A stretch of DNA of 64,000 bases from an uncultured Flavobacteriaceae bacterium (GTDB lineage Bacteria; Bacteroidota; Bacteroidia; Flavobacteriales; Flavobacteriaceae), in the NCBI GenBank assembly GCA_947495135.1, contig CANLXN010000001.1, positions 1 to 64,000 on the forward strand. The letters run 5' to 3'. The notes beneath the pieces are model-generated. The model had not been told where the DNA came from, made no database searches, and saw nothing but the letters and a program-made list of their open reading frames with translations. Position 1 is the first letter of the stretch; every line of letters starts with the position of its first letter. A program made the translations under genes and the position numbers. Of this stretch, positions 7,384-14,316 are shown piece after piece.

Positions 7384-9186
7384 TTAGTTTTCAATATCTA
7401 TTCTAAGGGATCCGTTATCCCCGTCGTCTGTGGCATTAATTTTTACACCATCTTCATTAATGATTACACTATCACCATCGCTATCCTGGATGTTTACTCC
7501 ATCTTCGTTGATAATCACACTGTCGCCATTTCCGCTCTGGATGTTAATTCCGTCTCTACCATCTATGTTAATGCGACTTTCCCCATCGTATTCCCAATCT
7601 TCTTTTGTTTCTATTGGGCAATCAATACAACGTGTTTCTCCGTCTTCGATGAGAAGGTATTTTTCTTCGTCTCCATTATCCAAGATATCTCTATAATGAG
7701 AATCGTTTCTGTGGAAAGAGTAGGTGTTGTCGTCTGCATAAATAATAGTTCCAACTGGCAGGTAAACAATAACTTCCACTTCTTGATCGCGGTATTTATT
7801 TTCGAAATCGGTCGTGAGGTAAGCGTTTAATCCCAAGGTGTTTCCATCGAAATTATAATCGTAGTCGATCGATTGAGCTCGGTTTTTTGCCGTAACATAA
7901 TCTCTACCTTCGGCACGCTTTTGGACTACAACTCGACCTAGCGAATCTTGGGTGGAACGAACAATTAACCTGATATCTGTTGAATAGATAAATTTCTCAT
8001 CGTTTTCGTCGTATTTTATGTCTAATTTACCTCTTCTTCTTGCGTCGTATTCGTATAGTTCATTAGATATCATTTTGATATTTAAGGTATCACCGCTTCT
8101 TACTGCTAGAGAAGATTCGGTTACAAATTCCCCATCAAAAGCTGTTTCGGTGGCTTGTTTAATTCCGAAGATACCCAATCCAATTACAGATGCGATCCAG
8201 ATAAAGAATAGCGCAATCTTCGCAGGTGTTCCAATCGACTTAAGATTGGAAATAATAAGTTTCAACCCTAATATGAATAGTGCAAAGAATGGAATACCAA
8301 CTGCAAATAAGGTGAGTAAGGAGATGAGCCAAATTGGTGCTCCTGTGGTACTACCTAAATGATACCAGTCTGCTATTTCTCCCTGTCCCCAGAATTCAAT
8401 AGATCCTGTCCAGAATAAAGCAATAATGAGTGAAATAATTGTTACGATAGAGACAAATACTACAATTGCTCCTAAAAATTTGACAAATACTTTAAGAATC
8501 GTAAGAAGGATGCTACCAAGAGTGTCGAAAAAGCTAGAAGTTCCGCTTTTTACTCGCTCTCCGTATTTGTCGTAGTCTACGTTTTTTACCCTATCGGAGA
8601 CATTTTCATATCCTTCCTTGAACTTTTTTTCGATGTTGGAGATATTTATGGGTTCCCCCGTCATCTTAAGTTTTTCTGAAGTAGTAATTGCTGCTGGAAC
8701 AATGATCCATAGCAAGATGTAAAACAGGATGAAGATTCCGCTTGAGAATACAGTAAGTAAAACCCAAAGGAGTCTTACCCAAACAGTGTCAATACCTAAG
8801 TAGTGACCTAGTCCCGCTGAAACCCCAGAGATCATTTTGTTGTCTTCGTCTCTAAAGAGTTGTTTCCTAGATGAACCAGATCTGCGAGAAGCTCTGGGAG
8901 GAGCATCTTCAAAGATTTCATCATCTACCATATAGTCTTCGGGTTGTCCCATCACTGTGATCACCTCGTCTAGTTCTTTGATCGTTACCACTTGCGTACT
9001 ACTTTCTAGTTTTTCAGAAAAAAGTTCAGCAATACGAGCTTCAATATCCCGTATGATCTCATCGCTTCCTTGCGGATCACTTAACGATTTTTTTATAGCA
9101 TCCAGATAGCGTTGTAGTTTTCCAAAAGCATCTTCATCGATGTGGAAAAACGTACCTGCTAGGTTTATGTTTACTGTTTTGTTCAT
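7384..9186 (-). CDS. PspC-domain membrane protein with C-terminal repeats
   Basis: 600-residue membrane protein. The N-terminal ~100 residues form a soluble region (IEARIAELFSEKL, VITVMGQPEDY). Residues ~107-165 are a PspC domain (KMISGVSAGLGHYLG, then the hydrophobic FILFYILLWIIVP). About four further transmembrane helices span 220-345. The extracytoplasmic C-terminal half is beta-rich and ends in two 17-residue repeats (NIQxxxGDSVIINEDGV) before a DG-rich tail. PspC proteins take part in envelope stress signalling. Its ATG overlaps the PadR stop codon (ATGA), so the two are translationally coupled. It is much longer than classical ~120-residue PspC, as is usual in flavobacteria. Confidence 0.9.
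   Translation of the reverse strand: MNKTVNINLAGTFFHIDEDAFGKLQRYLDAIKKSLSDPQGSDEIIRDIEARIAELFSEKLESSTQVVTIKELDEVITVMGQPEDYMVDDEIFEDAPPRASRRSGSSRKQLFRDEDNKMISGVSAGLGHYLGIDTVWVRLLWVLLTVFSSGIFILFYILLWIIVPAAITTSEKLKMTGEPINISNIEKKFKEGYENVSDRVKNVDYDKYGERVKSGTSSFFDTLGSILLTILKVFVKFLGAIVVFVSIVTIISLIIALFWTGSIEFWGQGEIADWYHLGSTTGAPIWLISLLTLFAVGIPFFALFILGLKLIISNLKSIGTPAKIALFFIWIASVIGLGIFGIKQATETAFDGEFVTESSLAVRSGDTLNIKMISNELYEYDARRRGKLDIKYDENDEKFIYSTDIRLIVRSTQDSLGRVVVQKRAEGRDYVTAKNRAQSIDYDYNFDGNTLGLNAYLTTDFENKYRDQEVEVIVYLPVGTIIYADDNTYSFHRNDSHYRDILDNGDEEKYLLIEDGETRCIDCPIETKEDWEYDGESRINIDGRDGINIQSGNGDSVIINEDGVNIQDSDGDSVIINEDGVKINATDDGDNGSLRIDIEN
7442..7543 (-). repeat. Two tandem 51-bp coding repeats
   Basis: Units 7442-7492 and 7493-7543 encode 17-residue repeats NIQ(SGN/DSD)GDSVIINEDGV near the C terminus of the PspC protein. 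The DNA has diverged at several synonymous sites, so the repeat is not a very recent slippage product. Confidence 0.8.
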
Positions 9187-9521
9187 TTCTTATTGGTTGT
9201 GCTGGTTACTGTATTAACGGCCTGTTGCAATTCGCTCCAGGTAGTGTTCAATTCTTTTACAAAGAGTTTACCTGTTTCGGTTAACTCGTAATACTTTCTT
9301 GGCGGTCCGCTGGTAGATTCTTCCCAGCGATAATTTAGTAACCCTGCATTTTTGAGGCGGGTTAATAGGGGGTAAACTGTTCCCTCCACCACAAGCATTT
9401 TTGCGTCTTTTAGGGAAGACAGAATATCGCTGGTATAAGCTTCTCCATCTTTGAGTATGGAGAGGATGCAATATTCAAGAACCCCTTTTCGCATTTGCGC
9501 TTTTGTGTTTTCGATTTTCAT
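9183..9521 (-). CDS. PadR family transcriptional regulator
   Basis: 112-residue winged-helix regulator. MRKGVLEYCILSILKDGEAYTSDIL leads into the wing and recognition helix (VEGTVYPLLTRLKNAGLL), followed by GPPRKYYELTETGK, the PadR signature. PadR proteins usually repress nearby genes and are released by ligands or stress. The gene sits inside an operon with DUF4870, a small protein, PspC and GIN-domain genes, and overlaps pspC by 4 bp. A palindrome over the operon promoter (10249-10269) is a plausible autoregulatory operator. Confidence 0.93.
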   Translation of the reverse strand: MKIENTKAQMRKGVLEYCILSILKDGEAYTSDILSSLKDAKMLVVEGTVYPLLTRLKNAGLLNYRWEESTSGPPRKYYELTETGKLFVKELNTTWSELQQAVNTVTSTTNKK

Positions 9522-9529
9522 ATTTTTCC

Positions 9530-9709
9530 TTAATTTTTCTGAGCTAACATTTCGTCGCTCGTGATGATGTAATGAGGATTTAGCTGTTCTACGCCATACT
9601 CACATTCTATGATTACTGCTTCAGAGATCGCTCCATGTTCCTTGGGGAGTTCCCCAGTTTGCAGTATGTTTAATACAACACCGATTACTATTTTAACTAA
9701 CGTGCTCAT
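9530..9709 (-). CDS. Small 59-residue protein between DUF4870 and PadR
   Basis: Short ORF read from the sequence: starts MSTLVKIVIGVVLNILQTGE and ends SDEMLAQKN. Its start overlaps the end of the DUF4870 gene by 17 bp and its stop is 8 bp before the padR start, so it fits tightly in the operon. The N-terminal ~17 residues are hydrophobic; the rest is acidic with a single cysteine. I do not recognise the family. Tight packing and full-length coding make it likely real. Confidence 0.65.
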   Translation of the reverse strand: MSTLVKIVIGVVLNILQTGELPKEHGAISEAVIIECEYGVEQLNPHYIITSDEMLAQKN

Positions 9710-10208
9710 TTTTTGATTGATTTACGTCTCCAGTTTCCTCAGAGACAGATTTGATGAATGGTATGCTTAATGGGTATTTGTATAGTTCTCCTCTATTGGC
9801 TTGAACAGTTGCGGTAATAACTGCATACAGTTCAAAAATGAATAAACTAAGGAGTACTACGGCGGCTACGAAAAACAGAATGAAATATCCTGAAAGTTCT
9901 GCCATGCTATTGATGCTATTGTGTTGGACGTGGTGATCAATCGCGTCTACTAGCTCCACAAAATCTGGAGCAAACATCACAAAGAAGGGAAGACAAATAA
10001 TACCTATTAAAACGGTGTACAACAAAATACTTAATTGGAAATTGATGGCTTGTCGTCCGTGTTCGTTGATAAACGCTTTGTTCTTATTCACCGTCCATAA
10101 TAATAAAGGAGCGAGAAAATTTCCCAAAGGAAAAAAGAACTTCGTAAAGGTCGATAAGTGAATGACTGCAGCCACTTGTTTCGTATTTTCTGTTAGATTA
10201 GGTTCCAT
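9693..10208 (-). CDS. DUF4870 (Tic20-like) membrane protein
   Basis: 171 residues. TKQVAAVIHLSTFTKFFFPLGNFLAPLLLW opens the domain, followed by NEHGRQAINFQLSILLY (the conserved GRQAINFQ motif of DUF4870) and three or four membrane helices, ending VTATVQANRGELYKYPLSIPFI-like. Function unknown; the family is commonly linked to PspC and PadR genes. First gene of the five-gene minus-strand operon, with the promoter and palindrome immediately upstream. Confidence 0.9.
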   Translation of the reverse strand: MEPNLTENTKQVAAVIHLSTFTKFFFPLGNFLAPLLLWTVNKNKAFINEHGRQAINFQLSILLYTVLIGIICLPFFVMFAPDFVELVDAIDHHVQHNSINSMAELSGYFILFFVAAVVLLSLFIFELYAVITATVQANRGELYKYPLSIPFIKSVSEETGDVNQSKNEHVS

Positions 10209-10227
10209 AAGCTAATATCTTCTTATG

Positions 10228-10269
10228 CAAATATATGTCTAAAAGAAGGTAGTATGTTACGCATAGTAC
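10228..10269 (-). promoter_or_regulatory. Promoter of DUF4870-PadR-PspC operon with palindromic operator
   Basis: On the minus strand, TATATTTG (10228-10235) is a perfect -7 box 20 bp from the DUF4870 start. Centred about 24 bp upstream, GTAGTATG (10249-10256) and CATAGTAC (10262-10269) form an 8-bp imperfect inverted repeat (one mismatch) with a 5-bp spacer. It covers the -33 region, where a repressor would block RNA polymerase. PadR-type operators are short inverted repeats, so PadR autoregulation is inferred. Confidence 0.55.
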
Positions 10270-10410
10270 TAATTTTTAACATTATATTAACATATTTACA
10301 TCTTGTATATTTAATGAAATGTGCTGTAAGGCCTTTATTTTTGTGTGTTTATTGAATTATTCCCCTCTCGGAAGATATTTTTAGAAATTGGAGGATTGAA
10401 CAATTTTGTA

Positions 10411-10540
10411 TTAGGGATAGTAGCGGCATCCTTTTTTACTGCTAACTGAGCTTGACGAGGGTAGTAGTGAAAAAGATATAGCGAATAGCCCGACCTGAGG
10501 GAGCTTTGAGTTTCGAAAAGCGAACGAAGGGAATACCCAT
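10411..10540. repeat. Probable dispersed intergenic element with hairpin
   Basis: This part of the 419-bp gap (10209-10627) differs in texture from its surroundings. It has a 13-bp imperfect stem, CTTTTTTACTGCT (10431-10443) with AGTAGTGAAAAAG (10463-10475), then CGAATAGCCCGACC and repeated GCGAAC. It resembles, from memory only, an intergenic element found in many copies in flavobacterial genomes. An 80-codon minus-strand ORF crosses it, but with no gene-like features. Only one copy is seen in this window. Confidence 0.4.
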
Positions 10541-10627
10541 AGCGAACAATATTCCATGAACAATTAACCGTGTTCAATTATCAATGTCTATTTTTGTACA
10601 AAGCCTAACTCATACTTTTTAACAAAC

Positions 10628-11083
10628 ATGTCCTTAAAACCTTCGCAAATAAATAAGTTTACCCTTTTTAAACTTCCTGCCTGTTATTTTTCAGGAGTTC
10701 GAACCAAGTCTATTACTGAGACGAGTTGTGTGACTTCTGTAAAGCATAGCTGGAAAAATCAGAATCCATTTAAGTCTATGTTTTGGGCGGTACAAGGAAT
10801 GGCTGCCGAATTGGCGACAGGGGCCCTTGTGATGTCTTGTATCCATAATAGTGGAGCCAAAGTTTCTATGCTGGTTGCAAATAATAAAGCGAACTTTTCG
10901 AAAAAAGCAACTGGAAGAATCACCTTTACCTGCAATGATGGCTTGGCCATAAAAGAAGCTATTTCAAAAACTGTGGAGACAGGCGAGGGCCAGACTTGTT
11001 GGATGAAAGCCGTTGGAACCAATTCTGACGGAGCTATCGTTTCAACGTTTGAGTTTGAATGGACGGTGAAACGCAAGGGGTGA
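10628..11083 (+). CDS. DUF4442 (hotdog-fold) protein
   Basis: 151-residue cytoplasmic protein of the DUF4442 family, related to hotdog-fold thioesterases. Visible features are NQNPFKSMFWAVQGMAAELATGAL (conserved S-x-x-x-A-A-Q/E region), KVSMLVANNKANFSKKATG and a final beta strand IVSTFEFEWTVKRK. The family probably hydrolyses or binds acyl-thioesters, but no substrate is known. It has no export signal. It stands between the hairpin element and an AIM24-like gene. Confidence 0.8.
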   Translation: MSLKPSQINKFTLFKLPACYFSGVRTKSITETSCVTSVKHSWKNQNPFKSMFWAVQGMAAELATGALVMSCIHNSGAKVSMLVANNKANFSKKATGRITFTCNDGLAIKEAISKTVETGEGQTCWMKAVGTNSDGAIVSTFEFEWTVKRKG

Positions 11084-11305
11084 TTTTTGTGAATGGTGAA
11101 TGGTGATCGGTAGTTTTTTAAATCGTCTACCACACCTCTTAAATATTGATGGTGTACTAATTAAAACTACTAACAACTGAATACTGATCAATGGTTACTG
11201 ATGACTGCTCACTAAATTCAGCACTCCCATCTAATATCTCATATCTAAATTGTAACATCTTCTTTGTTATTGCAACCAATATGTGAATCACTAAAACTTT
11301 TTTGA

Positions 11306-12106
11306 ATGCAAGCACACGAAATAGACTACACCATCTACGGGGAAGAAATGCAATACGTAGAAATAGAACTGGATCCAAACGAAGGCGTGATAGCCGAGGC
11401 AGGAAGCTTTATGATGATGGACAATGGGATTTCCATGGAAACAATTTTTGGAGATGGTTCGCAAAAAGATACTGGAGTTATGGGCAAGATCTTTGGAGCA
11501 GGGAAACGTCTGCTTACAGGAGAAAGCCTTTTTATGACCGCTTTTTACAATACACAGTCTGGAAAGAAACAAGTAAGTTTTGCTTCTCCATATCCCGGAA
11601 AGATTATCGCAATTGACCTTAATAAGTATGGAGGCAAGTTTATCTGCCAAAAAGACGCTTTTCTATGCGCCGCCAAAGGAGTTTCTATTGGGATTGAGTT
11701 CTCTAAGAAATTGGGGAGAGGTCTCTTTGGAGGCGAAGGATTTATTATGCAGAAACTAGAAGGCGACGGAATGGCTTTTGTACACGCAGGAGGTACTACC
11801 GCAGTAAAAGAATTGGCTCCTGGAGAAAAGTTAAAGGTTGACACTGGTTGTATTATAGGTTTTGATCAAAGTGTTCAATACGACATAGAATTTGTGGGCG
11901 GAATCAAGAATACACTCTTTGGAGGCGAAGGTCTCTTTTTCGCTACACTCACAGGCCCAGGTACTGTTTATATTCAGTCGTTACCTTTTAGCCGATTGGC
12001 AGGGAAAGTATGGGCGGCTGCTCCTAAAGGAGGAGGCAAGAGTAAAGGCGAGGGCAGTATTTTAGGTGGATTAGGGGATTTACTCGACGGAGATAACCGC
12101 TTTTAA
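11306..12106 (+). CDS. TIGR00266/AIM24 family protein
   Basis: 266 residues, the usual length for TIGR00266 proteins. The double beta-helix AIM24 fold is shown by EIELDPNEGVIAEAGSFMMM, ETIFGDGSQ, KRLLTGESLFMTAFYN, LGRGLFGGEGFIMQKLEG and a second FGGEGLFFATLTGPG, i.e. the repeated FGGEG motifs. The C-terminal ~25 residues are glycine- and lysine-rich. Cytoplasmic with no signal peptide. The bacterial role is unknown; the yeast relative acts in mitochondrial inner membrane organisation. Confidence 0.92.
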   Translation: MQAHEIDYTIYGEEMQYVEIELDPNEGVIAEAGSFMMMDNGISMETIFGDGSQKDTGVMGKIFGAGKRLLTGESLFMTAFYNTQSGKKQVSFASPYPGKIIAIDLNKYGGKFICQKDAFLCAAKGVSIGIEFSKKLGRGLFGGEGFIMQKLEGDGMAFVHAGGTTAVKELAPGEKLKVDTGCIIGFDQSVQYDIEFVGGIKNTLFGGEGLFFATLTGPGTVYIQSLPFSRLAGKVWAAAPKGGGKSKGEGSILGGLGDLLDGDNRF

Positions 12107-12239
12107 CATACTTTAACACAGCAACTTATTAACAGCTGAAATACTTTCGGTTTATTTTAGTTATCTTGTAGATGTAAACTAATTATAAAATCTCACGCCT
12201 ATACGTTTAGAAATACTTAACCTAATCCTAATAACTATT

Positions 12240-12437
12240 ATGGCTAGAGCAATGTACGATTATACCAAGGCGGTATTAAAAAAAGTAAGCTTTGATTCTA
12301 ATCTATTTTGTAAGGAGTTGCAAAAAGCAATGATGCGACTTCTACCTCACGAAATTGAGGAATTACGAATTTGGGTTAACTCACTAATTAAACAAAACCC
12401 AGAATTAAATCAGTGTTTAATTTATTTAAAAGAATAA
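12240..12437 (+). CDS. Small conserved flavobacterial protein (65 aa)
   Basis: 65 residues: MARAMYDYTKAVLKKVSFDS, then FCKELQKAMMRLLPHEIEEL and a short helical tail. I recognise this as a small protein widely present in Flavobacteriia (the MARAMYDYTK start and LLPHEIEEL block recur), always annotated as hypothetical. Mostly helical and slightly basic, with no signal peptide. It has its own leader of ~130 bp after the AIM24 gene. Its function is unknown. Confidence 0.85.
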   Translation: MARAMYDYTKAVLKKVSFDSNLFCKELQKAMMRLLPHEIEELRIWVNSLIKQNPELNQCLIYLKE

Positions 12438-12442
12438 CATTC

Positions 12443-12464
12443 AAGCCTTCAGAAATGGGGGCTT
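12443..12464 (+). terminator. Weak hairpin after the small conserved gene
   Basis: AAGCC (12443-12447) pairs with GGCTT (12460-12464), followed by TGTTTATTTT. The short stem and interrupted T-run make this only a possible terminator between convergent genes. Confidence 0.35.
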
Positions 12465-12467
12465 TGT

Positions 12468-13403
12468 TTATTTTAACGGACTAATAATCTTTACATCCTG
12501 GAAACGGATGGCACCTCTCACTACACCAGCAATTACATCGTGCAAAGCATTGATAATTTGCATTTTCAACTCACTTTTGTTATAAATAAGACTTACTTCT
12601 CTAGCTGGTGATGGGTCTGAAAAGAATTTAAGATGCTTTTTTTGCTTTTCTGAAATATCTAGGGTGTGTAAATAGGGAAGTAAAGTCATTCCCAGTCCTT
12701 CATGTGAGAGTTTGATAAGCGTTTCAAAACTCCCGCTTTCTAGTTGAAACTTATCTGTTTTTGAAAGCTTCGAGGCTTTGCAAAGGTTAATAACCCCGTC
12801 CCTAAAGCAGTGACCATCCTCCAATAAAAGAATATCTTCAATTTCAAGGTCTCCACTTTCTATCTTGTTTTTCGAGAATAAGCGATGATTTTCTGGTACA
12901 TATCCCACAAAAGGTTCAAAATAGAGTACGCGCTCCTTTATCTTATCTTGATATAATGGAGTTGCGGCAATAGCAGCATCTAGATGCCCATCATTTAGTT
13001 TTGAAATAATGTCGTCCGTGGTAAGTTCTTCAATTTTGAGTTGTACTTTTGGGAAGCGAACCGTGAATGTTTTTAGGAACATTGGAAGTAAAGTAGGCAT
13101 AACGGTAGGAATCATACCAAGACGGAATTCGCCTCCAATAAACCCCTTTTCCTGATCCACTACATCCTGCATTCTTTCGGCTTCATTTACGATACTCTTC
13201 GCCTGATTTACAATTTTTTTTCCTACGGTAGTGAGTTCAATAGGTTTTTTGGTTCGATCGAATATCTGGATGGACAACTCTTCTTCCAATTTCTGGATTT
13301 GCATACTGAGGGTAGGCTGAGTGACGAAGGTTTTTTCGGCTGCTTTGGTGAAGTTTTGATATTCGGCAACCGCTAAGACGTATTTGAGTTGAGTAATAGT
13401 CAT
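12468..13403 (-). CDS. oxyR: Hydrogen peroxide sensor OxyR (LysR family)
   Basis: 311-residue LysR-type regulator that activates peroxide-defence genes. The N-terminal winged helix-turn-helix is clear (ITQLKYVLAVAEYQNFTKAA, QPTLSMQIQKLEEEL). The redox switch is conserved: C199 and C208 in LLLEDGHCFRDGVINLC, the same residue numbers and 9-residue spacing as E. coli OxyR. T100 and H198 region residues are also in place. The gene stands alone, with a -7 box TATCTTTG upstream and a palindrome flanked by direct repeats that may be its autoregulatory site. No catalase or ahpC gene is adjacent. Confidence 0.95.
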   Translation of the reverse strand: MTITQLKYVLAVAEYQNFTKAAEKTFVTQPTLSMQIQKLEEELSIQIFDRTKKPIELTTVGKKIVNQAKSIVNEAERMQDVVDQEKGFIGGEFRLGMIPTVMPTLLPMFLKTFTVRFPKVQLKIEELTTDDIISKLNDGHLDAAIAATPLYQDKIKERVLYFEPFVGYVPENHRLFSKNKIESGDLEIEDILLLEDGHCFRDGVINLCKASKLSKTDKFQLESGSFETLIKLSHEGLGMTLLPYLHTLDISEKQKKHLKFFSDPSPAREVSLIYNKSELKMQIINALHDVIAGVVRGAIRFQDVKIISPLK

Positions 13404-13419
13404 GAAAAGAAGATTTACC

Positions 13420-13489
13420 CAAAGATAGTTTTTTGCATTGATAAAACTTATAGTTGTAGATAAATATTAAGAGTACTCTTATAGTTGTA
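13420..13489 (-). promoter_or_regulatory. oxyR promoter and candidate LysR-type operator
   Basis: Minus-strand -7 box TATCTTTG at 13420-13427. Upstream, CTTATAGTTGTA occurs twice (13447-13458 and 13478-13489, 31 bp apart), and a 14-bp perfect palindrome TAAGAGTACTCTTA lies at 13468-13481. LysR regulators usually bind such sites around -40 to -70 of their own promoter, so autoregulation is inferred. Confidence 0.5.
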
Positions 13490-13492
13490 ATG

Positions 13493-13534
13493 AAAAAAGT
13501 CTGAAGTGTAGAGTTACTCTATACTTCAGACTTT
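13493..13534. terminator. Bidirectional terminator downstream of DUF2141 gene
   Basis: An ~18-bp stem with one mismatch: AAAGTCTGAAGTGTAGAG with CTCTATACTTCAGACTTT. An A-run at 13493-13498 provides the U-tract for the minus-strand DUF2141 gene. Confidence 0.8.
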
Positions 13535-13557
13535 GATCTATGTGCTAGATGTTGCGT

Positions 13558-13992
13558 TTACATTCTAATTTCCATTTCAATAGGTGTTTCTGCTACTTCA
13601 AATTTGGCATCGCTCCATTGTGGTGGACCAAAATTCATTACGTTGTTAGAGACCCCGTACATTTCTTTGGGCATTCCATTAGCTTCGAAGTCCATTTGTT
13701 TGTTATTGTTTTTATCGTGAAATAGGGTAATTCCGTATTCTCCCGCTTCAACGTTCGTAAAGGTGACAGTGACTTTGCCATCTACTATGTCTCCTTCTAA
13801 ACCTTGGATAGGAGCAGCTTTCATGAAGGTGCTTTCGTTGTAGAGACCGAAAATTACTTTTCCTTCTGAACTCTGAACGGGAACGGTAACCGTAATGGTT
13901 GTTCCTTCGGAAGAAACCGTTAATGCATCTGTTTGTGCGTTAGTGAAAAATGCTGAGATTGATAATGCGATGGATAGGATGATAGTTTTCAT
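13558..13992 (-). CDS. Exported DUF2141 protein
   Basis: 144 residues from ATG 13992, which opens on a signal peptide (MKTIILSIALSISAFFTNAQ); the frame extends to 14040 but only into the promoter. The DUF2141 signature is present: VIFGLYNESTFM, VTFTNVEAGEYGITLFHDKNNN and the C-terminal YGVSNNVMNFGPPQWSDAKF. It is a beta-sandwich protein, probably periplasmic, of unknown function. It is paralogous to the protein at 33382-33795 (shared FHD, GFFGPPKWEDAVF/FGPPQWSDAKF), and both genes share the same tandem LytTR-type promoter, so they are likely co-regulated. Confidence 0.9.
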   Translation of the reverse strand: MKTIILSIALSISAFFTNAQTDALTVSSEGTTITVTVPVQSSEGKVIFGLYNESTFMKAAPIQGLEGDIVDGKVTVTFTNVEAGEYGITLFHDKNNNKQMDFEANGMPKEMYGVSNNVMNFGPPQWSDAKFEVAETPIEMEIRM

Positions 13993-14029
13993 AATATATG
14001 TTTTAAAGTGATTGTTATTAATTACACTA

Positions 14030-14100
14030 CAAATATGCACCGGTCTTGGAGTATTTCAGAATGAAAAGAGCTGAACTGTTGTAATTTGTGATTGAACTGT
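14030..14100 (-). promoter_or_regulatory. Tandem LytTR-type sites and -7 box (DUF2141 promoter)
   Basis: Minus strand: ACAGTTCAA (14092-14100) and ACAGTTCAG (14071-14079), start-to-start 21 bp, then exactly 33 bp, then CATATTTG (14030-14037) as a -7 box. No good -33 box is seen, as expected for an activator-dependent promoter. The layout is identical to those at 31012, 33283 and 36100. The 9-mers match the known LytTR binding consensus; the regulator is inferred to be the LytTR protein at 37671-38426. Confidence 0.75.
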
Positions 14101-14205
14101 ATAAAAGGAGGGAAATATTGAAATTATGAACGGATCGTCTAACTACAAATAGTTGCCTTATGGTTTTTTAGGAGTTTTAGGTTCAATTTTAACGCACCGC
14201 GAATT

Positions 14206-14279
14206 AACCCAGTGAGTATGATTAAGACAAGCAGCTTTTCATAGTCATTGTCTTACTCGCACTGAAAACTGCCTGGGTT
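14206..14279. other. Extended imperfect hairpin in a 330-bp gap
   Basis: AACCCAG (14206-14212) pairs with CTGGGTT (14273-14279). Alternatively the interior CAGTGAGT (14210-14217) pairs with ACTC..ACTG (14255-14264), and AAGACAA (14224-14230) with TTGTCTT (14248-14254). No T-run follows, so it is not a typical terminator. It may be a structured RNA or the 3' end of the DUF58 operon transcript. The rest of 14101-14316 shows nothing. Confidence 0.4.
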
Positions 14280-14316
14280 CATAAGTTACCTCCAAGATCG
14301 CAGTTTGTAAAGATCA

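Noticed and set aside
10335-10577. 80-codon minus-strand ORF
   Set aside because: It crosses the hairpin element, has no signal peptide or known motif, and its composition follows the element, so it is treated as a chance frame.
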